Assembly: GCA_002914805.1 (NCBI GenBank)
Contig: JXTB01000036.1
Span: 1,318,630-1,382,629 of the forward strand
Reading direction: 5' to 3'
Length of the DNA: 64,000 nt
Origin: Parasponia andersonii
Lineage: Eukaryota; Streptophyta; Magnoliopsida; Rosales; Cannabaceae
The notes below the pieces were generated by a model, which was given only the letters and a program-made list of their open reading frames with translations, did no database searches and was not told the origin of the DNA. The translations under genes were made by a program, and so were the position numbers. Below are positions 43,623-56,222 of this stretch, one piece after another (position 1 is the stretch's first letter; each line of letters opens with the position of its first letter).

Positions 43623-45949
43623 TTTTTTCTTTCCCAAGAAAAAAGGATAAATTACACTTTAAAAAAAATGGTCAATTAATCTCTCTCTCTCTGACCCCAA
43701 GTGATCGTTGTTACTATTTTATGTGCTAATAGATATGATTGATAATGTGTGTTTCTAAAGGTTAGATCATATCAAGATTGTGTGAAAATAAATTTATCCA
43801 AAATTTAATCATTTATGAACATCTATTTTGCGTATTTGGACTTCTTTTATGGGTTTTTTTTTTGAATTTCTATATGTTAATAACTCAATAACATTAAATA
43901 TTAGTCTTGACAAGCAAATGTTATTGGGTCATATATTTTTGTTTTAGCATATAATTATATATTGTTCATAAGACAGTATGAGATTAACATTTCTGTAAAT
44001 ATTTATAAAACATAATGTATCATCAAAGTATCAACTAGTTGAGCTGTTATGTGTTTTCGTTAAAATTAAACAAAGTCATATTATATGTTTATTGGTCAAC
44101 TGAATAGAGTCGTTGAGTTGTTGTTCTATTTGCGCTTAATTATGTAATAATGAGATCCATTGTTCATTTCACACTCAGGCTTGCAATGAAAATTATTTAT
44201 GATTGCAATTTCATTAGAAAGGTTAAAGAAGATTCCCAAGTGGGATCCGAAAGTACTTGAGATACTTGTCCCGTCCATTATAAAGATAACACACAGAAAA
44301 TTCCTCAAGTTATATGGCATCCTTCTCAAAATTACGGTGATATTCCGTGGAACAAAATCATTTGCTCTAACACACTTTGGAATTTGAAAACTTTACACAA
44401 AAGCCGTCTATTAGTCGACTAAAGAATCTTTACATGTTAACAATAGCTATATGTTCCATAAAAAATTAAATTGCAAGATAATTTAAATGTACAATTTATA
44501 TATATAACTGATATGATTTGAGTTCAGCAATTTAATGAAATATATCAATCACAAACAAAACCAGTTATTAATTTTGGCAAAGTACTTACTTTTAAGAGTA
44601 ACCATAGCAAATGTCCTTTTTGTACATTTTATTTTGGTAAATATTCGTTTTTCCAACTTACAATTACATAGCTGCGTAAAATAGTTTTTACATTGGGTAT
44701 ATTTGATATATTGGTTCTGATTTATATCTTAAATATATCAGTTTTTAAATCGAGCAAATCAATTTTTACAATGGGTTTATCCACTGATATACTCGATTAT
44801 TTACTAAAAATTTTTATAAAACTGAACATTTGTTTAAAATCCACTAAAATTTAGCCATTTTTTCATAAAGGTCTAAATTTAAATCAAACTAAGTCCAAAC
44901 AAAACTAGTCATCATAGTTAGCAAACTACAAGACAGGAGCTAAACAGCTAAAAATACAGACGCGTACAAACAGCTTAGAATATAGACTCATATAGTTAAA
45001 AAATACGTATGCGTGTATACTACAGGTATCATATAATGAATTAAAAAATAAAAAATAAAAATAAAAAGGCATCAGACTTAAATTTGATTGGGTTCATCTA
45101 GTTTGCCCGTTGGGAATGAACACTAGTATATGCAAGACAGTTGGAAGGTTGGGCCTCGTAACCATAAAGCTGGCCCACTTTCTGCTGAAAGCCCTGATGC
45201 CGACTGTGAGTCTCTGACTATGGCCTAACATATGGTGAAGCTTTGGTAGTACACATGAATGTTAGTAATAATTAATCATTCTTCATTCACCAAAACCCGA
45301 GACCGTGACGCTATAAACAGACAGGAGCTGAGATTTTTTCAAAACAAATCGGTGAATTGTCATTGTTGGCGTGGATTTTGATAAGTGAATTCAAAATTCA
45401 GATTTGATACGTGTAATCTGTAAAACTTTGTAAAAGAATATAGATCAGACTTTTTACTAGTTAATAACGTGGTGCGGGTGTAATATCTACCAAATTTCTA
45501 CCACAAAAATAGATTATGATGTATTCAATAAAGTATTCTAAGGAATAATAAATGATCAACAAATGAATAGTAAAAGGAGAAGAAAAGATAAAGAAACAAA
45601 TAAGATTTTAGAGATTTGCGACGGTTTATCTTTTTTAGGTGATTATAAAACTATTTATATTAGTTTTGTGGTCCTCTATAAGTTAAAGTTGATGTCCACA
45701 TATCCCTAAAAAAACAGAAAAAAGTCTCATCTACTTGTTTGTACGGACAAGCGTACGTGATTGGGCAAAGTGTTGGTCTCTCTACAACTTGTATCGTCCT
45801 TACCCCATTCCTTAGTCGGGCTATAAAAATAAACAAAAATATAACATAAATCCATTAACTTTTTCACTATATACTTTCTTTACGCTTATAAAATTTGGCT
45901 ATTGACAATATTTTCTCAAATGTTCAGTATTCCATAAGTAGGGTAAGTT
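43623..45949. other. AT-rich intergenic DNA and unresolved end of the gypsy element
   Basis: No intact gene. The core at 44781-44856 (minus strand) is a third copy of the dispersed AT-rich repeat also at 8309-8390 and 17575-17640. The right part (about 45400-45950) is probably the 3' tail and LTR of the minus-strand gypsy element, but its boundaries were not resolved. Confidence 0.4.
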
Positions 45950-46232
45950 ATTGCCTATAAATCTTAGAGCTTATAAGTCCTTAGTCAGACAATCTCAGAG
46001 ACCAAGTAAGGCCCTTCCCACTTTGGTTTGAGCGCACTCGTTCCAAGCTCGGTCGTATTCAGGAATGCACGCTTGAGCTCTAGTTTTCTGACTTTAAATA
46101 TTCATGCTCGGACCTTGGAATTGTAATACTGAATAATAACATGTTTGTGGGTTGTCATTCTCATAAGAGGCTATTCTCTTTTTTCCTTGACTAGGTCAAG
46201 ATTTGCTCACAGACCTTCTTCATTCTCTAGGT
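45950..46232 (-). pseudogene. Gypsy integrase C-terminal part
   Basis: Minus-strand translation gives NLDLVKEKRENS and WEGPYLVSEIV-like text, typical of the C-terminal end of gypsy integrase (linker and GPY/F region). It continues the core found at 49864-50600, on the other side of the LTR insertion. Confidence 0.82.
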
Positions 46233-48992
46233 TGTTGGAATTGACCTAACACTTAGGAAAAATCATACATGCATGAAAACTATTGAAAACACATGATTAC
46301 ATCATGAACACAGCAGAAAAGCTAGTAGATTCATGTTTAAAAATTTTTCATGAAAATAATTTTCATAAACATAGTGGATTTAGGTAAATTAAATCTAGAT
46401 GTATAAACCCTAGAGATAAGATTTAAGTTTACCTTTTGTAGCATACTACTCCTTGATCTCCTTATTGATTGTGATCAAATCTCTAACTTTAGATTTTCTT
46501 GTCAATACTTTTGCTCTTGGTTGTGAGTACCAAGTTGAATCGTTCGTTAGAGAACTATCAAGAACTCTTTCATGATTTTCTAGTCACAGTTATTTGAGAT
46601 GAGCACATGAAATTGTTAGAAAATTATTTTCTTCTTTCTGGGATGTGTATGGCCCAATTACACAATGACTCTAGTGTTGGGATATTTGCTCTAAAAAGTA
46701 TATTTCTAATTTTACTCTTTCAGTATAAACAACTTTTTCTTATATGCAATTATGATATTTACTAGATTAAACTATCTCAGTTGAATAGTTTATTTATCTG
46801 AAAAAGATTTCATGACTTTATTTGTATATAAAGAAACAAACATGATTAAGTATTAATTATGGGGAGACTTGTTTCTTTATCTAATTCTAAATTAACCAAT
46901 TCGCAATTTGTAAATAAAAATGGAATATTTTACTTACTAAAGATTATAGTTTTTGTCTATCTCTATGGGAATATGTCTCAAATCATTGAAGTGTCTGACT
47001 TCGGAAAGAAATATAGTACAATATAAATAAGTTATATATATTTAACTGGACCCAGTAATATAAAGAATTAGAATACCGTAACTCAATTTTTAATATTATT
47101 GCAAACTAGCTCTTAGTATGTAGATCTTAATCCTTGATGTTCGACTGGACTTGCTTTCATGGGTTGTAGCCTTTTAATTTGTTAAAAGACTAACCTCTGT
47201 GAAATTAGAGGTGAATCCTGTATTAGAGGTTATGACTTATGAATTGATGTGAATACTAAATAGTTGAGGACATTAAGCATTGATGCCACTTTAGGATCTT
47301 TCAAAATTTACGAAATAATTAAATCTAAGATCTTAGTATTTACTTTGTGAATTGGTTGATGATTTGTCTAAATTTTCATTGAGAACAAAATTATGGACAA
47401 TATTATTCCTTGATAGAAAGATAGTAACTTAAAGGTAAATATGTATTGGAAGAGTATTATGGTAATTTCACCTATCTAACTACGGTATTGTATAAGAATT
47501 TTACATGTATACGAATATGTTAGATAGATAGGTTAATCAAGGCTGGTTGATTAAATCTCTATAAAATGCATGACATTTAATCTAAGAATGCAATATTGGG
47601 CCTTTAATGGAGTGTCCCTTTTATTAATAGTATTTATATAAATACCATAATAAGAATTATTATGTATTTATCATACTATTAGAGCTTAGATTATTTGGAT
47701 CCATTAAGTCCCTTGTCTAGCTCAACAAAGCTCATTAATTAGTTGGTGGTATTTATGAAATTAATTTTATGAAACTGTGTGAAATAATAATTCTACATTG
47801 AAGCTGGTATTTTTATAAATAAGTTACATGAGTTGGATATATTTATAAAAATACACCCGAAGCCCAAATTGGAGAATAAGCTCAATCCTAGTTGGATTGG
47901 AATTAGTAGTGTTGGGCCACATATATATAAGACACATAAGAGAAAAAACTACTTAGCCTTAACACTAATGCCATACACATAAGACAGAGAGAAAGAAAGA
48001 GTTACACATATAGCTCAATAAAAGTGAGGGAAAAAAAGTTTCCTGCAACCTCATGTTCATATATCATGTCCCAGTGTTCCAAAAGATCAAGAGGGTGTCC
48101 TTGATTGTTCTCCAATGAAGGATTCAACTTGGTGCCTACTCGCCTCATCAACTAAGAATAATAGCATAGACAAGAAGATATAGGGTTAGAGATTTGATCA
48201 CCATCAATAAGAAAATCAAGAAGAAGCACATTACAAAAGGTAAACCCTAATCTCATCTCTAAGATTTATGCATCTAGATTTGATTTATGTTATACATGAT
48301 CTTGTATATGATATATGCATGTTCTATGGTTATGAAAACTGTTTTTATGTAAAAGTTTTAAAACTTAAATCCGCTAATTTTTCCGCTGCATGCATGATAT
48401 GATCATGTGTTTTCCATAGTTTTCATGTATGTATGATTTTTCCTAAGTAGGTTAATTTCCAACATCTAGTTCACTGTGCTTAGTTAAATTTCAATGCCTC
48501 TCTCTCTCTCTCTGTGGTGTTTAGCACCAGGCTAGGGTAGTACAATTTTTCCTCTCATATTCCTTATACATATGAGGCTCAAAATTGGTAATCCTAGTCT
48601 AATTAGGATTAGGCTTGTTCTCTAATTTAGGTTTTGGGTGTATTTTTTATAAATGTCCAATCTATGTAACTTATTTATAAAAATACTAACTTTTGTGTGA
48701 AATTATTATTTTATATAGCTTCATAAAACTAATTTCACAAATACTACTAACCAATTAATGAGCTTTATGGAGCTAGACAAGAGACTTAATAGATTCAAAT
48801 AATCTAAGCTCCAATAGTATGATAAATATATAATAACTCTTATTTATATAAATACCATTAGTAAAAGGGACACTCCATAGTCTCCATTAAAAGCCTAATA
48901 CTACACTCTTAGATTAAATATCATGTGTTTTATAGAGATTTAATTACCTAGCCTTGATTAATCGATCCGTCTAGCATATTCTATACCACATG

Positions 48993-49043
<51 letters not shown>

Positions 49044-49863
49044 ACGCCATAATTGAATAAGTAAAATTACCGCAATACCCCTCTAACACATATTTACCTT
49101 AAAGTTACCATATTTCTATCAAGGAATAATGTTGTCAATAATTTTGTTTTCAATGACCATTTAGACAAAATTATCAACCATTCACATAGTGAATAGTAAG
49201 ATCTTAGATTTAATTATTTCATGAATCTTGAAAGACTCTAAAGTGGTATTAATGTATAGTGTCCTTAACTATTCGGTATTCCTGTCAATTCATAAGTCAT
49301 AACATCCATTATACCAGAGTTTGTCTCGAATTTTCAGAAACTAGTCTTTTAACAAATCAAAAAGTTACAAACCATGAAATTAAGTCCAGTCAAACATCAA
49401 GAATTAAGTTCTACTTACTAAGAGCTAGTTTTTGGTAATATTAAGAATTAAGTTACAGTATTTTAATTCTTTATATTACCTAATCCAGTTCAATACACAT
49501 AACTTATTAATATTGTATTAGTATTTCTATCAGAAGTCAGATACTTCAATAATTTAAGACATATTATTCCTGTTGAGATAGAGAAATACTACAATCTTTA
49601 GTAAATAAAGTATTCTATCTTTATTTACAAATTGTAAACTAGTTAATTTAGACTCAGATAAAGAAACAAATTTATCCATAATTAACGCTTAATCATTTTT
49701 ATTTCTTTATACATAAATAAAGTCATGAAATATTTTTCAGACAAATAAACTATTCAACTAAGACTATTTAATCTAGTAAATGTAAAAATTGTATATAAGA
49801 GAAAGTTATTTACACTAAAAGAATAAAATTGAAAATCTGCCTTTTAGGACAAATATCCCAGCA
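46233..49863 (-). repeat. Older solo LTR of family L (minus strand), split by a younger LTR
   Basis: The two parts, 46233-46674 and 48470-49863, together make about 1.84 kb. Read on the minus strand it starts TGCTGGGATATTTG (right end, 49863) and ends TTCCAACA (left end, 46233), matching the intact L LTR at 46675-48464 throughout. It lies within gypsy integrase. Flanking pentamers are TAGGT and CAAGT (3 of 5; both differences are transitions), fitting an old target duplication. A (TA)n tract of 47 bases (48995-49041) has expanded within it. Confidence 0.82.
46675..48464 (+). repeat. Younger solo LTR of family L (plus strand), with 5-bp TSD
   Basis: 1,790 bp from TGTTGGGATATT to TTTCCAACA with perfect TGTTGG...CCAACA ends. 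It is flanked by TCTAG at 46670-46674 and 48465-48469. It has no internal coding region, so it is a solo LTR left by recombination. It lies inside an inverted older copy of the same family. Confidence 0.92.
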
Positions 49864-50600
49864 CAAGTTGCCTTCTTCGGGATTTTGATCCTTATATGCT
49901 TTGACCTTGTAACTCGATATGCCGACCTTAATAGGTATAATCGCATTCGTGCCAAACACTAAGGATAATGGCATCTCTCTAGTTGTGACCTTTTTAGTTG
50001 TCCTATGAGCCTATAGCACACCGAGCAGTTCATCAGCCCAAGCTCCCTTTAACCTCTCTAGTCTTTTCTTTAAGTTTTCTTTGATCATCTTGTTGGCTAT
50101 TTTAACTTGGCCGTTCGACTGAGGGTAATTTAGGGAAGAGAATAGCTTATGGATCCCCTAACTTAGGCAAAATTGCCTAAGCCTTGGTTTTTCAAATTGC
50201 CTGCCATTGTCAGTTAATATTGATTGGGGAAGTCTGAACAAGCAAATGATATTTTTGAAGATAAAGTTTGTGCAATTTACTTCAGTAATCTTTGCTGGTG
50301 GTTTGATCTCAGCCTACTTAGTGAAGTAGTCAATGGCAATAATTGCAAACTTTACTAATGCTCGGGCAGTAAGCAAAGGTCTGGTCAAGTTTATCTCCTA
50401 TTTGGTGAATAGCCAAGGATTAATGATCAGCGATATGGGTTCTGGGTGCTCTTTGAATAGTGGGCAAAGTGCTGACACTTGTCTCATCTTTCCATTATTT
50501 CTCTTGATTCTTTTGTCACAGTTTTCTAATAGAACCCTTGCCTTAGAACCTGAGTAAGCGACCTCAGTCCTTAGTGATTTCTACACTTTCCTTCTTGTAT
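49864..50600 (-). pseudogene. Gypsy integrase core
   Basis: Minus-strand frames give CLFRLPQSILTDNGRQF (catalytic Asp motif), NYPQSNGQVKIANK (Glu-region motif), AWADELLGVL*AHRTTKK and LVFGTNAIIPIKVG. Several stops. The frame ends at the LTR insertion after EEGNL. Confidence 0.85.
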
Positions 50601-51049
50601 TTCTTTCAATACATATTTGGCTTCTTCAAGTTGGAGACTCCTCAATTATGGAGCTGCATAGCCTCTCCTATAAAGCTTGTCTCCTATGATGGTGTATCGA
50701 TTAGTTTGGTACTTGATCTTCTGAGCTTCATTTTTATCATCAAGTAGCCTACTAGTTTCCAAATAATCATAGATTAGATCTATCTAGGAAAAGACCTGGT
50801 CTATGTACATGTTCTTCTTATATTCTTGGGTGTTGGGCTCGAACAACGTATCGATCGGGATCTATCCAAGAGAGTTATCAACGAGCCTTGAGGTGAGTCA
50901 TGTGAGGTTGTTAGCCTCAGTGTTCTCAGCTCTTGATACTCTAGAAATTTTGTACTAAGTCATCACTCCTAAACATTCTTCCGCCTTTACGAGATATTTG
51001 ACCATATTTTCTTCCTTAGCTTGGTATTCCTTTTTTATCTGGTTTTCGA

Positions 51050-52480
51050 TCAACTGAGAGTCACTAAAGATTTTGACGCATTCCACCCAAAGTTCGTTAG
51101 CTAATTTTAGGCCAGTAATCAATGCTTTATACTCAACTTCATAATATGAGGCGTTGAATTCAAGCCTTAAGGTATATCTAATCTTCTCTCCTTATGGGCT
51201 GATGAGGATCAAGCCCACTCCACTCTCATTTGAACAAGATGATTTGTCCACATATAATTGCCAGAAAAATTAGTCAGATGGCTTCTCCAATGTCCTCTTT
51301 GGTGCTTTGTAGGTGGTCTCCTTGTTATAGGGAGGCTTTACCACGTCGGTGAGATAAGTGAGATCGGCCACAAAGTCAACCAACACGTGTCCCTTGATGG
51401 TGGTTTTTGGGACAAACTCAATCTTAAATTCACCGAGCTTGACAACCCACTTTGTCAAGTGGCTAGAAACATCACTTTAATTGTATGTACCTGAAAGTAA
51501 AGTCAGAGTTTCCTAGCAACTATTATCAGAGCAAGACCCAGTTTTTGAATTTTTGGGTATCGAGTCTCGACGTTGAGAAGGGATTTGATAACATAGTCTA
51601 TTGGTACTTTTTTTCCCCTCATCCCTGACAAGAACTCCACTGACTGTGTTTTTTGATATTATCAGGTTTAAGATGAGGGTTTTCCCAAGAATAGGCTTGC
51701 CTAGAGTTAGAATTACTAACAAACAGGCCTTGATTTCTTGGAAAGCCTTCTCACACTATTCTGTCCATACCAGGTGTTTCCCCATTTTTAATACTTAGAA
51801 GAATGGTCGGCATTTGTTTGTCAAGCTGGCTATAAACTTACTCAATACTATCACTATGTTGGCCAAGCTTTGGATTTCCTTTGTATTTCTCGGGGAACAA
51901 AGGTCAAGTATCACTTGGATCTGTTCAGGGTTCACTTCGATGCCTTTGTGGTTTATCATGAAGCCGAGGAACTTCCCAGATTTAACCCCGAGCATACAGT
52001 TAGTAGGGTTCAGCCTCATTTTATATTCCTTTAGGATGTTAAATATTTCCTTCAGGTTTTCCATGTGGTTGGATTTCTTAAGACTCTTGATAAGTATGTC
52101 TTCAACATATACTTCTATTGTTCTCTTGATCTATTTTTTGAACATCATGTTGACCAGCCTTTTGTAGATTGCTCTAGCATTCTTTGGCCTGAACGACATT
52201 ATTAAGTAACAATACAAGCCTTGTTCAGTCGTGAAGAAGGTATTCTCCTCGTCTTCTAGACACATATAGATTTGGTTCTAGTTTGAATAAGTGTCCATAA
52301 AGCTTAAGAGCTTATGTCTGGCCATTGCATCCACTTGTTGGTCAATTCTTAGTGGGGGAATGAGTCTTTTGGGCAAGCTTTGTTCAAGTCTATGAAATCT
52401 ATACAGACCCACCATTTTCTATTTGCTTTCTTTAACATGACCACGTCAGCTAACCACAATAGCTAGTTGACTTCTCCTAT
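51050..52480 (-). pseudogene. Gypsy reverse transcriptase and double RNase H
   Basis: RT: VCIDFIDLNKACPKDSFP, then the catalytic box appears as YVEDILIKS (family usually YxDD), then the MRLNPTNCMLGVKSGKFLGF block. First RNase H: SGVLVRDEGKKS and WVVKLGEFKIEF. Second, archaeal-type RNase H: LYVDKSSCSNESGVGLILIS, EVEYKALITGLKLA and FSDSQLIENQI. It has multiple stops. Confidence 0.87.
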
Positions 52481-53029
52481 GAACCCAGCTTTGAGTAGTT
52501 TTCCGACTTCCTCATTGATGGCCTTGTACTTCTTGAGGTTGAATTTCCTCATCTTCTGATTAATTGGCTTTGCATACTCGTTCTTCTTCAACTGATGAAC
52601 GATCACCCCAAGATCTATGCAGGGCATGTCTTCATGTGACTAAGTAAATATGTCTGTGTACTCTTTCAGGAAATCCACGAGCTTTTCCCAGAGTCCATCC
52701 AGTAATTTAGATCCTATTCGGACCAATCGCTCTGGATATTGGTCATCTATTTAAGTAGATTCAACATCCTCTATGAGTTCAACCTTCATTTCTTTTTGCT
52801 CTTCTTAGGGGTTGAGGTCGCTAGTTGCATTGCCTATTAGGGAATGACCTCCACGTTATCAACCTGGAAGATCATGAAGACCAAGTATGCTTTTTGGTCA
52901 GACTTTATTACTATGGCATAACACTCTCGTGCGGAGGTCTGGTCTCCTCTGACTACCCTGGCCCTTTCTTCAACCGAAAACTTCATTATAAGATAGTGGG
53001 TCGACACTATTGCATTTAACTTTCTTAAG

Positions 53030-53340
53030 GTTGGTCAGCTACTTATAATGTTGTATGTCGACCTCTAGTCTATGACTAGGAAATCCACCATTTGGATGGT
53101 GGCGACGAGCTCTTTCCCAAACATCATATGCAATCTGACCAATCCTTGTGGGTAGACACATTCTTATATGAACCCATATAGTGGGGCCCTAAATGGCCTA
53201 CATTCTACCTTACTGATATTCTTTTTTCAGTAGGATAACACAAATAGTATGTCCACCGAGCTACTAGTATCAATCAAGACCCAAAAGACTCATCCATTCA
53301 CGATCATAAGCACCACCACAAGGGTGTCGTTATGTGGGTG
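53030..53340 (-). pseudogene. Gypsy aspartic protease
   Basis: Minus-strand frame reads HNDTLVVVLMIVNG and VLIDTSSSVDILF, where the family motif is usually DTGSSVDILF. Gly is replaced by Ser at the active-site triplet. A stop lies between the two blocks. Confidence 0.78.
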
Positions 53341-54199
53341 GATTAACCTTCTGGCGTCTTTCTTAATGAACGTGATTGGTGTCAACTTTTATTTAGAGAG
53401 TTTGGTGATTTATTCTACAATGTTCATTTGGTGTCTGGATACAATCTCCCAAACTATTCTTACTTAATCTTATTATGCATTAGCTGAATCACCCACTATT
53501 GGTCCCCTCGAGATAGTTCGTATCTCATAGGGCACTTTGTTGTTGTTGCTACTCAGACTTACTTGCCCGCCTGCGCTCATGTATTTATGAGGAGCAAAGG
53601 CGTAGGTTCGTTTGTCATGCTCGACAACTCTATTCATATATTCCCTCAAATAGCCTTATTGAATCAACCACTCTATTTGATCTTTCAATTGTTGATAGTC
53701 TGATGTGTTGTGTCCCAACTCTCTATGAAATCTATAGAATTTGTTCATATTCTTATTCTCTAGCGGTGCCTTTATTGGGTATGGAGCTTTCAACATGTTC
53801 TTTCCTTCAATCCGCATCAGAATCTATTCTCTTATCGTGTTCATGGGGTGTAGTTATTCTATATAGGAACAATCGCTCTATTCCGGCTCAGGATCGAGGG
53901 ACAAGTGTTGTTCATGTCGGGATATTGTAAAGAGTTACTAGTAGGTGGGATGTCTTGCTTGCTCTTTTTCTACTGTGGTCTACTGGTACCCTTTTGCCTA
54001 TTCCTCTCTTTTCTGATTCTTTACTTATGCCAATTATAGGGGGTAACAGTGCCTTCTTTTACCCTGGTCAAGAAATACTCCTCAGCATTGGCTATTTCTT
54101 GAGCTTTTTCCTTGAACGTAGTGTATATGGTTGGTCTCTTCTTGCTTGTAAATTATACCAGCTTCTCATATCGCGTCTCTTCTTGAGAAGTATTTAAGA

Positions 54200-54559
54200 T
54201 TGTTTCTTAGGTGACCCTGGGGTACTCGAGCACCGCAGCATTGAACTGGGTGAGGTAAGACCTCAAGAATTTGTTTTCCCCTTATCTTATGTTCTTAAGG
54301 TAAGTCCAATGCTTCTGTTAGATTCTTGAGCCTAGGAATTATTGCACGAATGCCTCGAACAGGGCCTCAAAATCTTTGATGGACCCAACCTCCAACATGT
54401 CGTACCAGATTTATGTCGAGCCCGTTAAGGTGAGTGGGAAAGTATTACAAAATGTCATAGGGTCAGTTTTGGCTATAGTCATCCATGTCTTACAATTTTT
54501 TTACATAGTGAGCTAGGTCTCCATTGCCATCGTATAGTAGAGCAGGCTTGTTGGGAGAT
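54200..54559 (-). pseudogene. Gypsy Gag fragment
   Basis: Minus-strand text includes NKPALLYDGNGDLAHYV, a typical start of the retrotransposon Gag domain, followed by broken LxxFxxxF-type segments. It is cut at its N-terminal side by the LTR beginning at 54560. Confidence 0.72.
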
Positions 54560-56207
54560 TGTTGGAAATATGCTCTAGAAAGCAGTTTCTTTATTTGACA
54601 TTTTAAACAATATTTATTGGATTTAAGTGTTATCTATTTGTTATTAATAAATTCCATATTATGTCCCAATAATATATATGTGATGTTTTCTATTATGCAA
54701 ACTCTAAAAATTTTCATGACTAATAATGAGTAATAAATAATTGTTCGTGTGAAGTGTTCACATGTAGGAGACTAAATTCTTTATTTCATTATGTCTAAAT
54801 TAAAAGTTCACATTCTGCAAATAAAGATGGAAAACTTTATTTTGCCATAGAATGTAGTGTTCTCTATTTCAACGGGATTGATGAAGTCTCCAATCATCGA
54901 AGTGTCTGACTTCGGATAGAAACACTAGTGCGTTATAAGAAAGTTATAAGTGCATTGAACTGGACCGAGTGAAAATAGAATTTGAGGTCAAGTGTCGTAA
55001 CTCAATATTCTATCTTTCACTAATCTAGCACTATTGCAAGATTACCTTAATCCTAGTGATTGTCGGACTTGCTTTCATGAGTCTTATCTTTTTGACTTAC
55101 TAAAGGACTAGGTCCGATTATATGGTTTGAACTCCGGTATCTTGGAAGATAAGATTTGTGAATTGACGAGAGCGCCTTTCATGATTTGGAAACTATGCAT
55201 ATAATGTCACTTTGAGTTTTTTTAAGGACTTGGATAATAAAAAACCAGGCACCAGGTGTTCACTTTATGAATTTGACTGTGTTTGTATGGGTAGTTACAA
55301 ACACCGTAGTCAATTATTATCCATAAGATGAAAAATGACAACTCAAAGGTAAATATGTACTAGAGGGGTAATACGATAATTTCACCTCACTAGTACGGCA
55401 TTGTATCGGGGGTATATCTACAAGTATAATATATGCTAAATGGATCAAGTTCATTAAAGTGTTAATTAGCTTCACAGAAAATATATGACATTTAGTCTAA
55501 GAGTGCAATATTGGGCCGATCTTGGAATGCCCCAATATTAATGGACAAGGCCCAATCATAATTAAGAATTAATTATGATTATGGGTAGTTGGCCCATTGG
55601 AGCTTAGACTATTTAGATCTATAAGGTCCCCTATCTAGCTCACACATAACCCAATAACTAAGTAAATGGTCAGTTGAGCACAATAAACCCATTAGGGTTT
55701 ACATCTTTTTAAATACTTAAGAGAAAAGTTCTCCTAAGCCTCTCTAAGTGTTCTACATGCCACTCAAGCATAGTAACTGTATTGTTTTGTGTGACAGAGA
55801 GAAAAAAAGAGAGTGGGAGAGAACCGAGCTACTGCGGGAGAAATCATGTGTTTATTCATGGTTGTTGAGGGAGAGATACCCATAGCCATAGATGTGCAAT
55901 CAAGGAGAAGGAAGAGTGTCTTCCAGATCATCTGCTCATCTCTCTTTGGGAATCAAAAAGGTGCCCACAGACCGGATCATTCAACAGGCTCCAGAGAATA
56001 GACAGGAAGGCTTAATAGTTGTGAAGCGCTTCCAGGTTTTATCTACACTAAGATCCATGAATTGATTTATGTTAGATCAACGATCCTACGTTTTTGTTTT
56101 GTAAAATTTCAAGAAAATTTTAAAATTCCTATTCCGCTACATTCTTGATTTGTTTACAAAACTGCGGAAATCGTTTTTCGTAAAATTATTTTTCAGAATT
56201 TCTAGCA
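54560..56207 (+). repeat. 5' LTR of element B
   Basis: 1,648 bp from TGTTGGAAATATGC to TTTCTAGCA with imperfect inverted ends (TGTTGGAA/TGCTAGAA). A primer-binding site follows at once. The second half (55351-56207) is repeated at 57850-58708. It inserted into the gag gene of the gypsy element. Confidence 0.82.
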
Positions 56208-56222
56208 ATTGGTATCAAGAGC
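56208..56222 (+). promoter_or_regulatory. Primer-binding site of element B (initiator tRNA-Met type)
   Basis: ATTGGTATCAAGAGC directly after the LTR resembles the plant consensus TGGTATCAGAGC complementary to initiator tRNA-Met, with one extra A. Confidence 0.72.

Larger units (their letters stand above)
45950..54559 (-). mobile_element. Ty3-gypsy retrotransposon with two RNase H domains (Tat-like), dead and interrupted
   Basis: On the minus strand, from right to left, the order is Gag (about 54559-54200), protease (about 53340-53030), reverse transcriptase (about 52480-51800), a first RNase H and a second archaeal-type RNase H (about 51760-51050), and integrase core (about 50600-49864), then integrase C-terminus (46232-45950). 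Two RNase H domains are a Tat-lineage trait. The integrase gene is split by the LTR insertion at 46233-49863, and gag is truncated at 54559 where another LTR begins. Stops are frequent in all domains. Its own LTRs were not delimited. Confidence 0.85.
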
